From Fidelibacterota bacterium (lineage in GTDB: Bacteria > Fidelibacterota > UBA2242 > JAOZSR01): DNA of 33,069 nt. Positions 14,177 to 24,500 of the stretch are shown here, piece after piece; position 1 is the first letter of the stretch; each line of letters starts with the position of its first letter. The position numbers and the translations under genes were made by a program. The stretch covers positions 12,356-45,424 of the forward strand of contig JAOZSR010000022.1 of assembly GCA_029939575.1 (NCBI GenBank), in the 5' to 3' direction. The notes beneath the pieces are model-generated. The model saw only the letters and a list, made by a program, of their open reading frames with translations, ran no database searches and was not told where the DNA came from.

Positions 14177-15262
14177 TTATACATTAAAACGGATTTCCAT
14201 AACATCTCCGTCTTTTACGGAATATTCTTTTCCCTCTAATCCCAGCACACCTTTTTCTTTGCACGCTTTTAAACTACCATTTGTTAACAAATCCTGAAAA
14301 TATACTACATCTGCTCTAATAAATCCTCGTTCAAGGTCTGAATGGATTGCACCGGCAGCCTGTTGAGCATTACTGCCCTTTTTAATTGTCCAGGCTCTGC
14401 ACTCATCTTCTCCCACCGTGAAAAAAGATATTAAGCCAAGTAATTCATAGGAACTTCTGATTAATTTATGTAATGCCGGTTCTGAAATGTTAAGGTCTTG
14501 TAAAAAAGTCTGTTGGTCTTCCGGATCAAGTTCGGCGATCTCTTTTTCGATTTCTCCACATAATGCAGTAAAGGCAATAAAAGGACGAGAAAATTCCTTA
14601 TATTTTTCTAATAAATTGTCAATACCAGAGATATCATCTTCATTAATGTTTAGAACATATAACAATGGTTTTGCAGTTAAAAACTGGAATCCGCGTAAAG
14701 TTTTCTCTTCTTCATCTGTAAGAGATATTTCACGTAATGGCTTTTCCTGATTTAAAAAATCTTCACATCGCTTCAAAAGATCACGTTCTTTAATTTCAAT
14801 ATCTTTTTTGGTTTGTTTAATGGATTTTTCCAACTTTTCCAGTCTTGATTCAATTATTGTAAGGTCAGACAGGAGCATTTCGGAATTTATATAATCAATA
14901 TCTCTTTTGGGGTTTACTGAGTCAAAGGGGTGGGGATAAAGTTCATTTTCAAATGACCTGATCACTAACAAAATAGCGTCCACAGTTTTAACATTCGCAA
15001 TAAACTGGGGAGGCAAACCGGAGCCCTGCTTGTTTGTTTTTTCAAAGCCCGGAACTTTGATATATTCTATGGTGCTGTTTACCTTACTTTTTGGATTAAA
15101 AATATCAGAAAGTTGGTCTAGTCTGGTATCAGGAACTTTTACAATTCCCTTCACCGCTTCCTGTTTATTTTTATAACCAGCCTGGTCACTTTTGTGTTGC
15201 ATTAAAGTAGAAAAAATTGTTGATTTACCGGAATAAGGTAATCCAATGATTCCAATTTGCAT
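14177..15262 (-). CDS. YchF/DUF933-family P-loop GTPase/ATPase, divergent
   Basis: 361-residue protein of the Obg-related YchF group, which binds ribosomes and hydrolyses ATP or GTP. It has the P-loop GLPYSGKST (7-15), the YchF-typical VPDTRLDQLSDIFNPK (43-58), a long coiled-coil insert (about 125-170, rich in E, K and R), the NxxE-type base motif in VLNINED, and a C-terminal TGS domain with AGAIHSDLERGFIRADV. Length matches YchF (363 in E. coli). Oddity: the G3/Walker B segment reads YIKVPGF where relatives have VDIAGL or VDVPGL, so the metal-binding Asp is Lys69. It may be the second, DUF933-type paralogue rather than housekeeping YchF. The start ATG is preceded by GGAG on the minus strand. 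Confidence 0.88.
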   Translation of the reverse strand: MQIGIIGLPYSGKSTIFSTLMQHKSDQAGYKNKQEAVKGIVKVPDTRLDQLSDIFNPKSKVNSTIEYIKVPGFEKTNKQGSGLPPQFIANVKTVDAILLVIRSFENELYPHPFDSVNPKRDIDYINSEMLLSDLTIIESRLEKLEKSIKQTKKDIEIKERDLLKRCEDFLNQEKPLREISLTDEEEKTLRGFQFLTAKPLLYVLNINEDDISGIDNLLEKYKEFSRPFIAFTALCGEIEKEIAELDPEDQQTFLQDLNISEPALHKLIRSSYELLGLISFFTVGEDECRAWTIKKGSNAQQAAGAIHSDLERGFIRADVVYFQDLLTNGSLKACKEKGVLGLEGKEYSVKDGDVMEIRFNV

Positions 15263-15583
15263 AATAATTCTCCATTAAAATATTTCTCTTTAATCTAAAC
15301 AAGCCAATATATCGTATCTTGGTACTTTATTGGATTTCTACTTCCAGATTAGAAAAAAGATTCGAAAAACGACTTAATATAAATGTGTGTCAGGATGATT
15401 CCAATCTAAAAGTAGTAATAAAAATCTATAGGAAAATTAACCTGAAATATTTGAATTAACGAAGTATAAATAGAATCATTAGCTTAAAATTTAATTTTAG
15501 GTTAATAACTATATCAATCATTTTTAGTGCCAAAATATCATATTGGCAGAACTTCATTAATAATATAGGTTAATGATTTTGGA
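15263..15583. other. 321-bp intergenic region upstream of the ychF-like gene
   Basis: AT-rich gap between two minus-strand genes, so it should hold the 3' end of the PAP2 transcript and the ychF-like promoter. It contains an imperfect palindrome, TGCCAA (15528-15533) with TTGGCA (15543-15548), which could be a hairpin at the end of the PAP2 gene or an operator; there is no T-run. No gene or clear -35/-10 pair was seen. Confidence 0.4.
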
Positions 15584-16381
15584 TTACAGATTTATAACTA
15601 AATTCAAACTAAAATTATTTTTTGTGATTGACGGAATTAAAGAAAAAAGTTTCTGCTGGTCAATTCTGTGAGTATAGGGGATTAAATATCCAATTGCACT
15701 GCCAACAACCGCCCCGGTTAATATATCTGTAGGATAATGGTTTCCTGAAGTAAATCTCAAAGAAGCTACTGCTGAAGCAGAAATAAAGAAACCGGCTTTA
15801 ATATAGGGTTTCCATTTTGATTGGGGAAAATAATCACAAAAAACAGTTGAAAAAAAAGTTGATGAAGCAAAAGCTAAAGTAGTGTGCCCGGAAAAAAAAG
15901 AACACCTGGCATCAGAATCTTTTTTAATATCCATAGGTACTTTTGAATTATAAACAAAAGGACGTGTTCTTTTTGTAGAAGCTTTTACGATTACAGGTAA
16001 ATAGTAACCCAAAATCCCGGTTTCCAAATACATTACTCCAAGTGTCATTAAATCATTTTTAGAATTGTGCTGCAGGCTTAAACCTAACGGAGAAGCAAGA
16101 TTGGCATAAAGAATGAGATCACTGGTCAAATCACCCTTTTCGGAAAAATATTCTGTAGCTCTCCTGTCAAATTTATTTACATCATCGGAAGACAAAGAAT
16201 TGATTTTTGTTTCTGATAATGGATCCATGCTTGATTTCATTGTTTGACCGACAATGGCAATTGTAGCACTTGTACCCAGAATAATTCCATCTTTTTTCCA
16301 ACCAATATGATAAGGGTTCTGTGCAAAAAGAAGATTAATAAAAAATAAAATGCCTGAAATAATTAATAATAGTTTTTTCAT
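15584..16381 (-). CDS. secreted PAP2-family phosphatase
   Basis: Type 2 phosphatidic acid phosphatase-like hydrolase; relatives dephosphorylate undecaprenyl pyrophosphate, lipid A or phospholipids at the periplasmic face. The 265-residue protein has a signal peptide (1-21, ending LLFAQ) and the three PAP2 motifs: KxxxxxxRP (K133 to P141), SGH (164-166) and RxxxxxHxxxD (R209, H215, D219). Several hydrophobic segments surround the motifs. I start at the ATG at 16379-16381, preceded by GGGGAG 10 bases upstream. A TTG 18 bases further upstream is also in frame but overlaps that ribosome-binding site. The substrate is not determined. Confidence 0.88.
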   Translation of the reverse strand: MKKLLLIISGILFFINLLFAQNPYHIGWKKDGIILGTSATIAIVGQTMKSSMDPLSETKINSLSSDDVNKFDRRATEYFSEKGDLTSDLILYANLASPLGLSLQHNSKNDLMTLGVMYLETGILGYYLPVIVKASTKRTRPFVYNSKVPMDIKKDSDARCSFFSGHTTLAFASSTFFSTVFCDYFPQSKWKPYIKAGFFISASAVASLRFTSGNHYPTDILTGAVVGSAIGYLIPYTHRIDQQKLFSLIPSITKNNFSLNLVINL

Positions 16382-16415
16382 CAGAGCTATTCTCCCCAAA
16401 AATATACAATAAAAT

Positions 16416-16440
16416 AAAAGGCAGCTATTAGCTGCCTTTT
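16416..16440 (-). terminator. rho-independent terminator after the outer-membrane protein gene
   Basis: Perfect 11-bp stem AAAAGGCAGCT / AGCTGCCTTTT (16416-16426 and 16430-16440) with an ATT loop, flanked by A- and T-rich sequence on both sides. It is placed to end the minus-strand transcript of the gene whose stop is at 16463, separating it from the PAP2 gene. Confidence 0.85.
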
Positions 16441-16462
16441 TATATATGATATAACTATAATA

Positions 16463-17560
16463 TTAATTTAAAATTAACCCAAGGCTAATTGCAGCCGACA
16501 TATATTCGCCTTTCGAAGCCTCAATATTAAGATATGTAAAAGGGATTAGTTGCAGGGTTAAACCTGCGTTTACGCGCATTTTATTTTCGCCGTCTAAATC
16601 AAAACTAACTTTCTGCACCTCATTAATACCAGGTATTGAACCAGCTGGAATATCATAATTTACTTCAATACTTGATTTGTCCAATCCGGCACCGACATAG
16701 GGTGATACTTTTAGAAACAACAAACCAACTGTTTTTCCGGCTTCTACATGAAAGTTAAGATTAGTAGCTGTACACAAATCTCCGATTTCCAGTTTTTGAT
16801 AAAATGCACCGGCTGTGACGTTAATTATTGGTACAGGTAAAGATTTTCTAAGTCCGGCACCAAACATTTTTATTGAACCAAAATCGTCTAAATCAATTTC
16901 CGGCAAAGCTCTGACAGAGACTTCAATACCAAAAGGAACCCGAACATTAGCCTGAATTGTTGGAGCCGGAATTGCTCTTGCGTTAAGCCCGGAAGGAAAT
17001 TTAAAAGCTGTGACCAGACCATCTATATCCAGATTACTTTCCAAAGTAGATCTGAATAATTCAGGATTTGAAATGCCTTCTTCTCCAAGTTTTATAATAA
17101 TTGCATCGACAATTTCAGAATTGCTTTTTGGGGTTAGTTCCGTACCGTCTTCGTCACTGGCAATATTTGGAGTTGTCTCTGAACTTGCATCATACAGATC
17201 ACCAAAATTTAGTTCAATATCCGGAAGATTACCGTCTATATCACTTAAGGGAAAAGGAATTACATTCTCCAATAGTGAATATTCAAAATCCATTTTATCA
17301 TCCGGTACAATACCTATACCAGTTACAATACCAAAATCAAAACCAATTGGTAGTAAGCCTGTTTTAACGCTGGCTTTTTTATAAAGGCCACTGTTCATCG
17401 CTGTTCCAAATCCGGTTACCAGTGGTTGAACATATCCGACAGCATTATCTTTTAACATTGATTCCAGACTCGCCCCAAGATCCTGTGCAAATGCTAAATT
17501 GACACAAAAAAGAACTGACAAAATAAATACAACAATCTGTTTTACAAAAGTTTTGCTCAT
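16463..17560 (-). CDS. secreted outer-membrane-type beta-barrel protein (DUF6588-like)
   Basis: 365-residue exported protein. The signal peptide (about 1-25) ends CVNLAFAQ. The mature part starts with a short amphipathic helix region and then GYVQPLVTGFGTAMNSGLYKKA, resembling DUF6588-type proteins of FCB bacteria; this assignment is from memory. The second half alternates short amphipathic strands (for example TAGAFYQKLEIG, VSPYVGAGLDKSSIEV, MRVNAGLTLQLIPFTYLNIEAS) and ends in a strand with SAAISLGLILN, as in outer-membrane barrels. A good Shine-Dalgarno (GGAGG) lies 6 bases before the ATG, with a sigma70-type promoter upstream and a terminator directly after. No function can be given beyond an outer-membrane location. 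Confidence 0.7.
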   Translation of the reverse strand: MSKTFVKQIVVFILSVLFCVNLAFAQDLGASLESMLKDNAVGYVQPLVTGFGTAMNSGLYKKASVKTGLLPIGFDFGIVTGIGIVPDDKMDFEYSLLENVIPFPLSDIDGNLPDIELNFGDLYDASSETTPNIASDEDGTELTPKSNSEIVDAIIIKLGEEGISNPELFRSTLESNLDIDGLVTAFKFPSGLNARAIPAPTIQANVRVPFGIEVSVRALPEIDLDDFGSIKMFGAGLRKSLPVPIINVTAGAFYQKLEIGDLCTATNLNFHVEAGKTVGLLFLKVSPYVGAGLDKSSIEVNYDIPAGSIPGINEVQKVSFDLDGENKMRVNAGLTLQLIPFTYLNIEASKGEYMSAAISLGLILN

Positions 17561-17589
17561 AATTTCCTCCTGTTTAAAATTTACTTTTT

Positions 17590-17618
17590 AGATTATGGTT
17601 AAATATTGTTAAAATCAA
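17590..17618 (-). promoter_or_regulatory. promoter for the outer-membrane protein gene
   Basis: On the minus strand: TTGATT (17613-17618), a 17-bp spacer and TAATCT (17590-17595). It would start transcription about 23 bases before the ATG, consistent with the adjacent ribosome-binding site. Confidence 0.55.
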
Positions 17619-17798
17619 GTAGTTATTATCGTAATTTGTTTTTTTTTGATTTAAAACACAAATATTTAAATCAGACTATAATTTTTAGTTATTGAATGCC
17701 AGCCACAAGTATCAAAAAATCAGTCGGCAATTACTGGCAACCAATTACTATTTCATCACTCAAACCATGTATTAGTTTACCCTGTTCATTTTATTTGC

Positions 17799-17827
17799 TT
17801 GACATTAAATAGAAATTTCAATAACAT
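17799..17827 (+). promoter_or_regulatory. promoter for rdgB and possibly the sprA cluster
   Basis: Perfect TTGACA (17799-17804), a 17-bp spacer and TAACAT (17822-17827). The leader to the TTG start at 17886 is about 50 nt. Since no terminator is visible between rdgB and sprA, this promoter may also feed the secretion cluster. Confidence 0.65.
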
Positions 17828-17885
17828 TTCCCACATTTTGACAATGTGAATTGAGGGCGAGTAAAGGCGAGAAAAAAGGATAATA

Positions 17886-18494
17886 TTGAATATTTTAATC
17901 TCTTCAAATAACAAAGATAAAATCAAAGAAATCATTTCGATTTTTCAGATATCTGGTATAAATCTTAAAACACTGGCTGAATTTCCTAATGCTCCGGAAG
18001 TAGTGGAAGATGGGAACACATTAAAAGATAATGCATTAAAGAAAGCTATGATTTTGTTCGAATTTACAGGATTACCCACTATCGCAGATGATACCGGACT
18101 TGCAGTTGATGCACTGAATGGCGCGCCGGGTATTTATTCTGCAAGATATGCAGGAGAAAATGTAACTTATGACGATAATGTTAAAAAACTCTTGTTTGAA
18201 ATGAAATCTTTTCCTGAAATGGAAAGAACAGCCAGATTTGAGACATGTGCTGTTTTTTATCACCCAGACTTAGTCTTAACTGCTTTTGGGAGTGTAGAAG
18301 GAATTATCCTGGATCATCGTCGGGGAAATAGCGGGTTTGGATATGATCCGGTTTTTTTTCTACCAGATCTTAATAAAACCTTTGCTGAATTAACAATTAA
18401 AGAAAAAAATGAAATAAGTCACAGGGGAAAAGCTTTTAAAGCACTTCATAAAAATATATTAGAAAATTTACCCTTACTAAATATTAAAGATTGA
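17886..18494 (+). CDS. rdgB: XTP/dITP diphosphatase (RdgB/HAM1)
   Basis: House-cleaning enzyme that hydrolyses non-canonical purine triphosphates (ITP, dITP, XTP) to monophosphates so they are not incorporated into nucleic acid. The 202-residue protein opens with ILISSNNKDKIKEI, the family's SNNxxKxxE substrate loop, and contains ADDTGLAVDALNGAPGIYSA with the metal-binding acidic residues, GFGYDPVFFLP, and the C-terminal SHRGKAF. The start is TTG at 17886, with AAAAGGAT about 6 bases upstream; it places the conserved N-terminal strand at the usual position. sprA begins 75 bp downstream in the same direction with no terminator between them. Confidence 0.95.
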   Translation: MNILISSNNKDKIKEIISIFQISGINLKTLAEFPNAPEVVEDGNTLKDNALKKAMILFEFTGLPTIADDTGLAVDALNGAPGIYSARYAGENVTYDDNVKKLLFEMKSFPEMERTARFETCAVFYHPDLVLTAFGSVEGIILDHRRGNSGFGYDPVFFLPDLNKTFAELTIKEKNEISHRGKAFKALHKNILENLPLLNIKD

Positions 18495-18568
18495 GGTTTA
18501 TCCTAAAGATTGTTACAACGTTCTGAATGTTAAAAAATATTAACCTGGTAAATAATTAATAGTAAGAG

Positions 18569-21500
18569 GTGTCTTCTATTTCTTCACGAGTAATAAAATA
18601 TTATTGTATATTTCTATTTATATTAAAAATATCCTTGGCTGCCAACAGTAGCCCGGCCGATACCGGTGGTGTTGTATTCCCAATAAATATAGATTGGCTA
18701 TCTCAGCGTTTTGTATCTATGGAATATAACACACCTCAGGGTCTGAATCTCATTTCATCGAATTATGATTCCACAAATAATTCTATTTTAAAAATAAATT
18801 TTAAAAGCGCAAAAAGTTCGATTACCATGGATTCTCAAGGTAAAAACCTGCTTTTTACCAAACAACTCGAGGGATGTGATATTTTGTACCCCAGGGGAAT
18901 TTCACTTATTGATGATTATAATTTTAGAAAAAAGCAATATTTAAGAAATGCATTTCATGATATGCTGGTAAAAGCCACAAATGATGCTAAAAGCAAACAA
19001 TCCGGATCAGGCTCAAAAATTGAGATAATCGGTGCAGATATAGCCGGTCAGAGAGTGTCACTCCAGGTATCTGGAAATATCAATATTAATGGGAGACTTC
19101 AGAATCAAAAACGTTCTCAGGTTGCAGCTGGTTTCAGAGAAGGAAAATCAACTTCCTTTATTATTGATCAGAAACAGCAATTAAACATAGAAGGAAAAAT
19201 CGGTGACCGGATATCTATTTTGGTTGATCAGGATTCTGAAAGAGATTTTGATTTTGAAAATGCCATGAAAATTATTTATACAGGTCATGAAGATGATATT
19301 GTACAAAAAGTTATGGCTGGTAATATTTCACTTTCATTACCAGGGACAAAATATGTGACTTTTTCAGGGAAAAATAACGGATTGTTTGGTTTGAAATCAG
19401 AAATGAAGTTTGGCGGTATTAACGTCACCGCCATCGCCAGTATTGAAAAAGGAAAAAAAGAAAAACTTAGTATAGATGGTGGTTCCCAGGAATCGACAGG
19501 TTCTGTAAAAGATTATGAATATCGAAAAGGTGTCTATTTTTATCTTGATACACTTTTTCGTAAACAGATGTATGAAGGATTTCTGGACGATGGAAATTAT
19601 AAAGGTGTTTTTAAAATTAGTCCGGAAGAAGTCAAAGATCTGGAAGTTTATAAATCCGTAACTCAGGGTTTAGCGGGAACTGTCTGGGGTACAGCTTATG
19701 TTGATCCAAATAATCCATCTGAAGATTATAAAGAAGAACGATTTTTTAAACGACTGGTTTATAATCAGGATTATTTTTTGGCTCCTAACCAGGGATATAT
19801 TCGTATGGCTAACTATGTGCAGGATTCAGAGATTCTGGCTGTTGTTTACAGGCTGGCTGATGCGGAAGGAAATACTATCACTAACAGGGAGTACGGAAAT
19901 TGGGACCGGGCAGAAACAGACACCAGTGATATCATATTAAAATTAATTAAACCACAGGAAATGATCCCTTCTCATCCATGCTGGAATTTAGAGTTTAAAA
20001 ATGTTTATTACCTTGGAACTTCAGGAATTAATCCTGAAGGATTTGAATTAAACATTGTTTTTACAAATGGAGACCTGGCTGAACAGGAACGTGATGAGGA
20101 TGGGCAGACCTGGATTTCAAAATTCGGTCTTGATATAAAAGATGTTAATGGAGCAGCCACACCGGACGATATTATTGATGTTGATAATAGTAATATTATA
20201 AAACTGCAATCAGGAGAACTATGGTTGCCATTTTTACGCCCTTTTTCTTCGGATGTTGAGAACCAGGGATATACTGGTAATGAAAATCCATATATTAAAG
20301 AAGAATTTGATTGTTCTGATATTTATGATGCCAAAAGTCAGAGTGATATTAATCAGGCCTCTAAATTTAAAATTGTATATAAATATGAAAACAGAAGTTC
20401 TATTATTCAGTTAGGGCCAATGGTGATCGATGGCAGTGAAGTTGTTACCCTACAGGGGCAAACATTGCAAAAAGGAATCGATTATACAATTGATTATTTT
20501 TCCGGAACCCTGACATTGTTAACTGATAATGCAACAAATCCTGATGCAAAACTTGATGTAAAATTTGAGAAAGACCAGTTTTTTCAATTAGATAAAAAAA
20601 CGATTATGGGAGCCAGGGCACAATACGATTTTGGTGATAATGCATTTATTGGCGGTACTGCTTTGTATTTTAGTAAATCAGTGGTTGATGAAAAAGTTGA
20701 TGTCGGATATGAGCCTATCCGAAATTTTGTATGGGATTTAAATGGTGCCTATAGTAAGGATTTGAATTTTATCACCAGGGCTATAGATTTTTTACCAATA
20801 ATAGAAACAGACCAGCCTTCTAAAATATCTATTGAAGGTGAAATTGCCAGGGTAAATCCAAATCCAAATACTTTAAGTAATAAAGAAACCGGTGACCCCA
20901 ATGGTGTGGGCTTTATTGATGATTTTGAAGGTGCCAAACGAATTACTTCTGCCCCGATTATGAGGAGATATTGGACTCAGACTTCTATCCCTATTGATAA
21001 AAAAGAATCCCAACGAGGTTATACTTTTTGGTATAATCCTTATGGCGGAGTACCGACAAAAAGCATTTGGCCCAACAAACAGGTTAGTACCCGTGCTCAA
21101 AACAATATGACCGAAATTTTGAATCTGGTTGTTGATCCTGAATGGGCAACTGAAATAGGGAAAAATGCAACTGATGAAAAAAAGAAAGAAGCCTGGGGCG
21201 GTATTACTTATTATTTTCCACCAAGTTATTATGATCAATCAAAAACTAAATTTTTTGAAATTTGGATACATGGGAATTCCGGTCATCTGCATATCGATTT
21301 AGGTGACATTAGCGAAGAACAATATCTGGATGGTAAACTCAGTACCGAGGACAAACCAATTGCCGGTATGACCGGGGATAATGTACTAGATGAAGATACG
21401 GAAGATACCGGGATTGATGGTATCTTTGACGCTGAAGAGTCAATTAATGTTACTTATCCCGATGGTAGTGAAAATACTTTGTATTATGGTGACCCGGGTC

Positions 21501-24500
21501 TGACTGAATTTAAAAGAAAAACAAATGATCCTCATTCCGATAACTGGGATTGGGAAAATGGTTCGCCACAATACAGAAGAATTAATGGTACTGAAGGAAA
21601 TTCCAGGGATGTTAATGGATTATATCCTGATACGGAAGATCGTAACAGTAACTATGTACTTGATGTGCGTAATGATTATTTTACAATAGATTTTTTCCTT
21701 GACGCTTCTCTGGACGAAGAAGAGTTTTTTGAAAGTGAAACCAAAAATGGTTGGAAATTATACCGTGTTCCTCTCAGTGAATTTGAAAGATATGATGTTG
21801 AAGGAGATGTGAACTGGGAAACTATCAAAGCCTGCCGTCTCTGGATAGATGACATTACAACAGAAGATACAGTAAGTATTGCCAAAGTTGAATTAGTGGG
21901 AAATGAATGGCAGGAATTGGGAGTCGCCATTAATGAAGATAGTAGTTTTGTCGAACAGGAAGAAACATTTGCAATTACAGTAATCAATACCGAAGATAAT
22001 CCGGATCAATATACTGCACCTAAAGGTGTACAGGGAGAATATGATCGAATTAATGAAATTCGTGCTAAAGAGCAATCATTGGTATTAAAGATTAATGATT
22101 TTGGTCCCGGGCTTGATACAGGATCTGTTGCCGGAGCATATAAAGAGCTTTTGGAAGATTTAAGTTTTATTACATATAAAGAAATAAAATTATTTGTAAT
22201 GGGTGAAAATATTCACACTCATAACCGAAATTATATTGAAGGCGAAAAAACTCCCTTAACATTTTTTCTAAAATTTGGCAGGGGTGGCTCAAATCCCCAG
22301 TTTTATGAAATTCGTCAGCCAATTTATCCTGGCTGGGATAGTAATAATAATATTAAAGTTGATATTGATTTCTTAACATATTTAAAATCCTTTAATTCGG
22401 CAGAAGACTTTCCTGTTGCCAATGATATTGGGCTTCAGGAATACTTTATCGAATATGATGAAGATGGAGTTGTTGAAAAAAGAATTTATAAAAAAACCAA
22501 AAAAATCAATGGTATCTGGCAGTACACCGGCGAAGAGATGATAATTAAGGGACGTCCAATGATATCCAGGATCAAGCGGCTTGAAATCGGCTTGATAAAT
22601 GAGGGTACAGAACCGATTTATGGAGAACTTTGGCTCGATGAATTAAGGCTTTCTGATGTCAGAAAAGACCCTGGTGTGGCATATCGGGCTAAGGCTTCTA
22701 TCCAACTTGCCGATCTGGCAAAGTTCAACGTGAGTCTTGATAGAAGAGATGCTGATTTTCATACAGTCAGTGAAAGACCAAGTATGAATACCGCCAGTTT
22801 GAATACCAGTAAAAGTTTGAGTATGAGCGGAAGTTTTTCAATGCATAAATTATTACCGGCAAAATGGGGAATCACAATTCCGATTACTGGTTCTATTTCC
22901 AAGAGTGATAAAATACCAAAATATTTACCTGATAATGCAGATGTACTTGCAGGTGATAACGCCCCGGATTCAATAAAGACTTTAAGTGAAAGTTATGGTA
23001 TTAATACTTCTTTTTCAAAAAGAGCATCTGATTTTTGGCTGACAAAATATACAATTGATCAATTAAAATGTAGCGGCAGTATGAAAAAGAGCCAGAGTTC
23101 CAATGTTAAAACAAAATCAAATAATTCAGTTTCATACTCAGGCAAAATATCATATAGTATTCCTTTTGGCCGTGATAATTATATTAGTCCTTTTAAATGG
23201 GCAGCAAAAATGCCTCTGATTGGAGAAAAATTAGAGAATTTCCATTTCTATTATTTACCAAATAAATTTAGTATCTCCTTGAATTCATCAGAAAGTAAAT
23301 CTCGAAATACTCCCAGAGGATTGGGAGAAACAAAAGATTCTTACCAATTTGGAGCTAATAGTTCACTAAATTTTGGCTATAAAATTCTGGACAATTTAAA
23401 TTTCTCCGCAACAAAAACCAGTAAATATAACCTACTTGACTTTAGAGGTGATAAACTAAAAATTCTTGAAGATTTAAGCCTGGGACTGCCAACTAATACT
23501 TCTGAAAGCTATTCCATGAGCTTTAATCCGAAACTTTTTTCCTGGTTTAACCCAACTTTCAATTATTCAGGAAGTTATCGATGGCAGGAAGCTATGAATA
23601 GCCCCACACCATATATTGATAACCTGAGTAATCAGAACAGGCTTTCTACTTCATTTAGTTTAAATTTGGCAGATATTCTCAAATCTTTTACATCACCAAA
23701 ATCTAAAGCAAATACTCAATCCGCTAATACTGGCCGTGGAGGTAATCGTGGTAGAGGTCGCAACAAGGCACCGCAAACAGATAATTCAAAAGATAAAGAG
23801 CCAACCGAAGAGAAACCCAAAAAAAATATCAAACTATTAAAAATTGTTGATAATTTACTTAAAAAAATTCAGACAATACAATGTACCTATTCTGTTAATC
23901 AGAGTTCTAGTAATGGTGGTCGAATTGGTACTCCCAACCTTCTTTATCATACCGGATTAACTCAGGATCCTGGATTACCAATTGCTACCGACGGTGGGAT
24001 TGGGCTTAATCCGGATAATCTATCAAAAAATGTGGATTTTTCCTTACGGTCAGGCTTAAATATTTCATCGAGTATTACAACCAGTTTATCATTTTCTCAG
24101 CAAATGTCAAATACTGATTCCAGGGGGACTACCGGAGAGACATTTGCCAGGGAATATTTTCCATCCGGCCAATCAGGTAGAGATGGTTTTCCTTTTCCTC
24201 AATATACTGTGCGTTGGAGTGGTCTTAATAAATTTGGTTTCCTGGATAAAATATTTACAAATCTTTCCCTTGATCATGGATTTAGTGGTAAGGAAAGTAT
24301 TACTTATAAAGATGGGGAAGAAACTCAGTCATCATACAGAATGTATTTCCAGCCACTTTTTGGCTCTTCTATGACATTCAAAAATCAGATATCTTCAACA
24401 ATCAGAATGACAAAGGGAAAAACTATTACTAACGCCCAAACCGGTACCAGCATCACCGATGAACAAAATGTTACAGCTTCTGGAAATTGGAAATATAAAG

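Larger units (their letters stand above)
17561..17885. other. divergent promoter region, 325 bp
   Basis: Holds back-to-back promoters for the minus-strand outer-membrane protein gene (17590-17618) and plus-strand rdgB (17799-17827). The rdgB leader contains a small hairpin CACATT (17832-17837) with AATGTG (17843-17848). The 180 bp between the promoters shows no clear gene or structure. Confidence 0.5.

Noticed and set aside
15528-15548. TGCCAA/TTGGCA inverted repeat as a terminator
   Set aside because: Six-bp arms with a nine-base centre and no following T-run on either strand; mentioned only as part of the intergenic region.
17708-17722. AGTATCAAAAAATC shared with the region near 11106
   Set aside because: A single 14-base AT-rich match with no extension on either side; consistent with chance.
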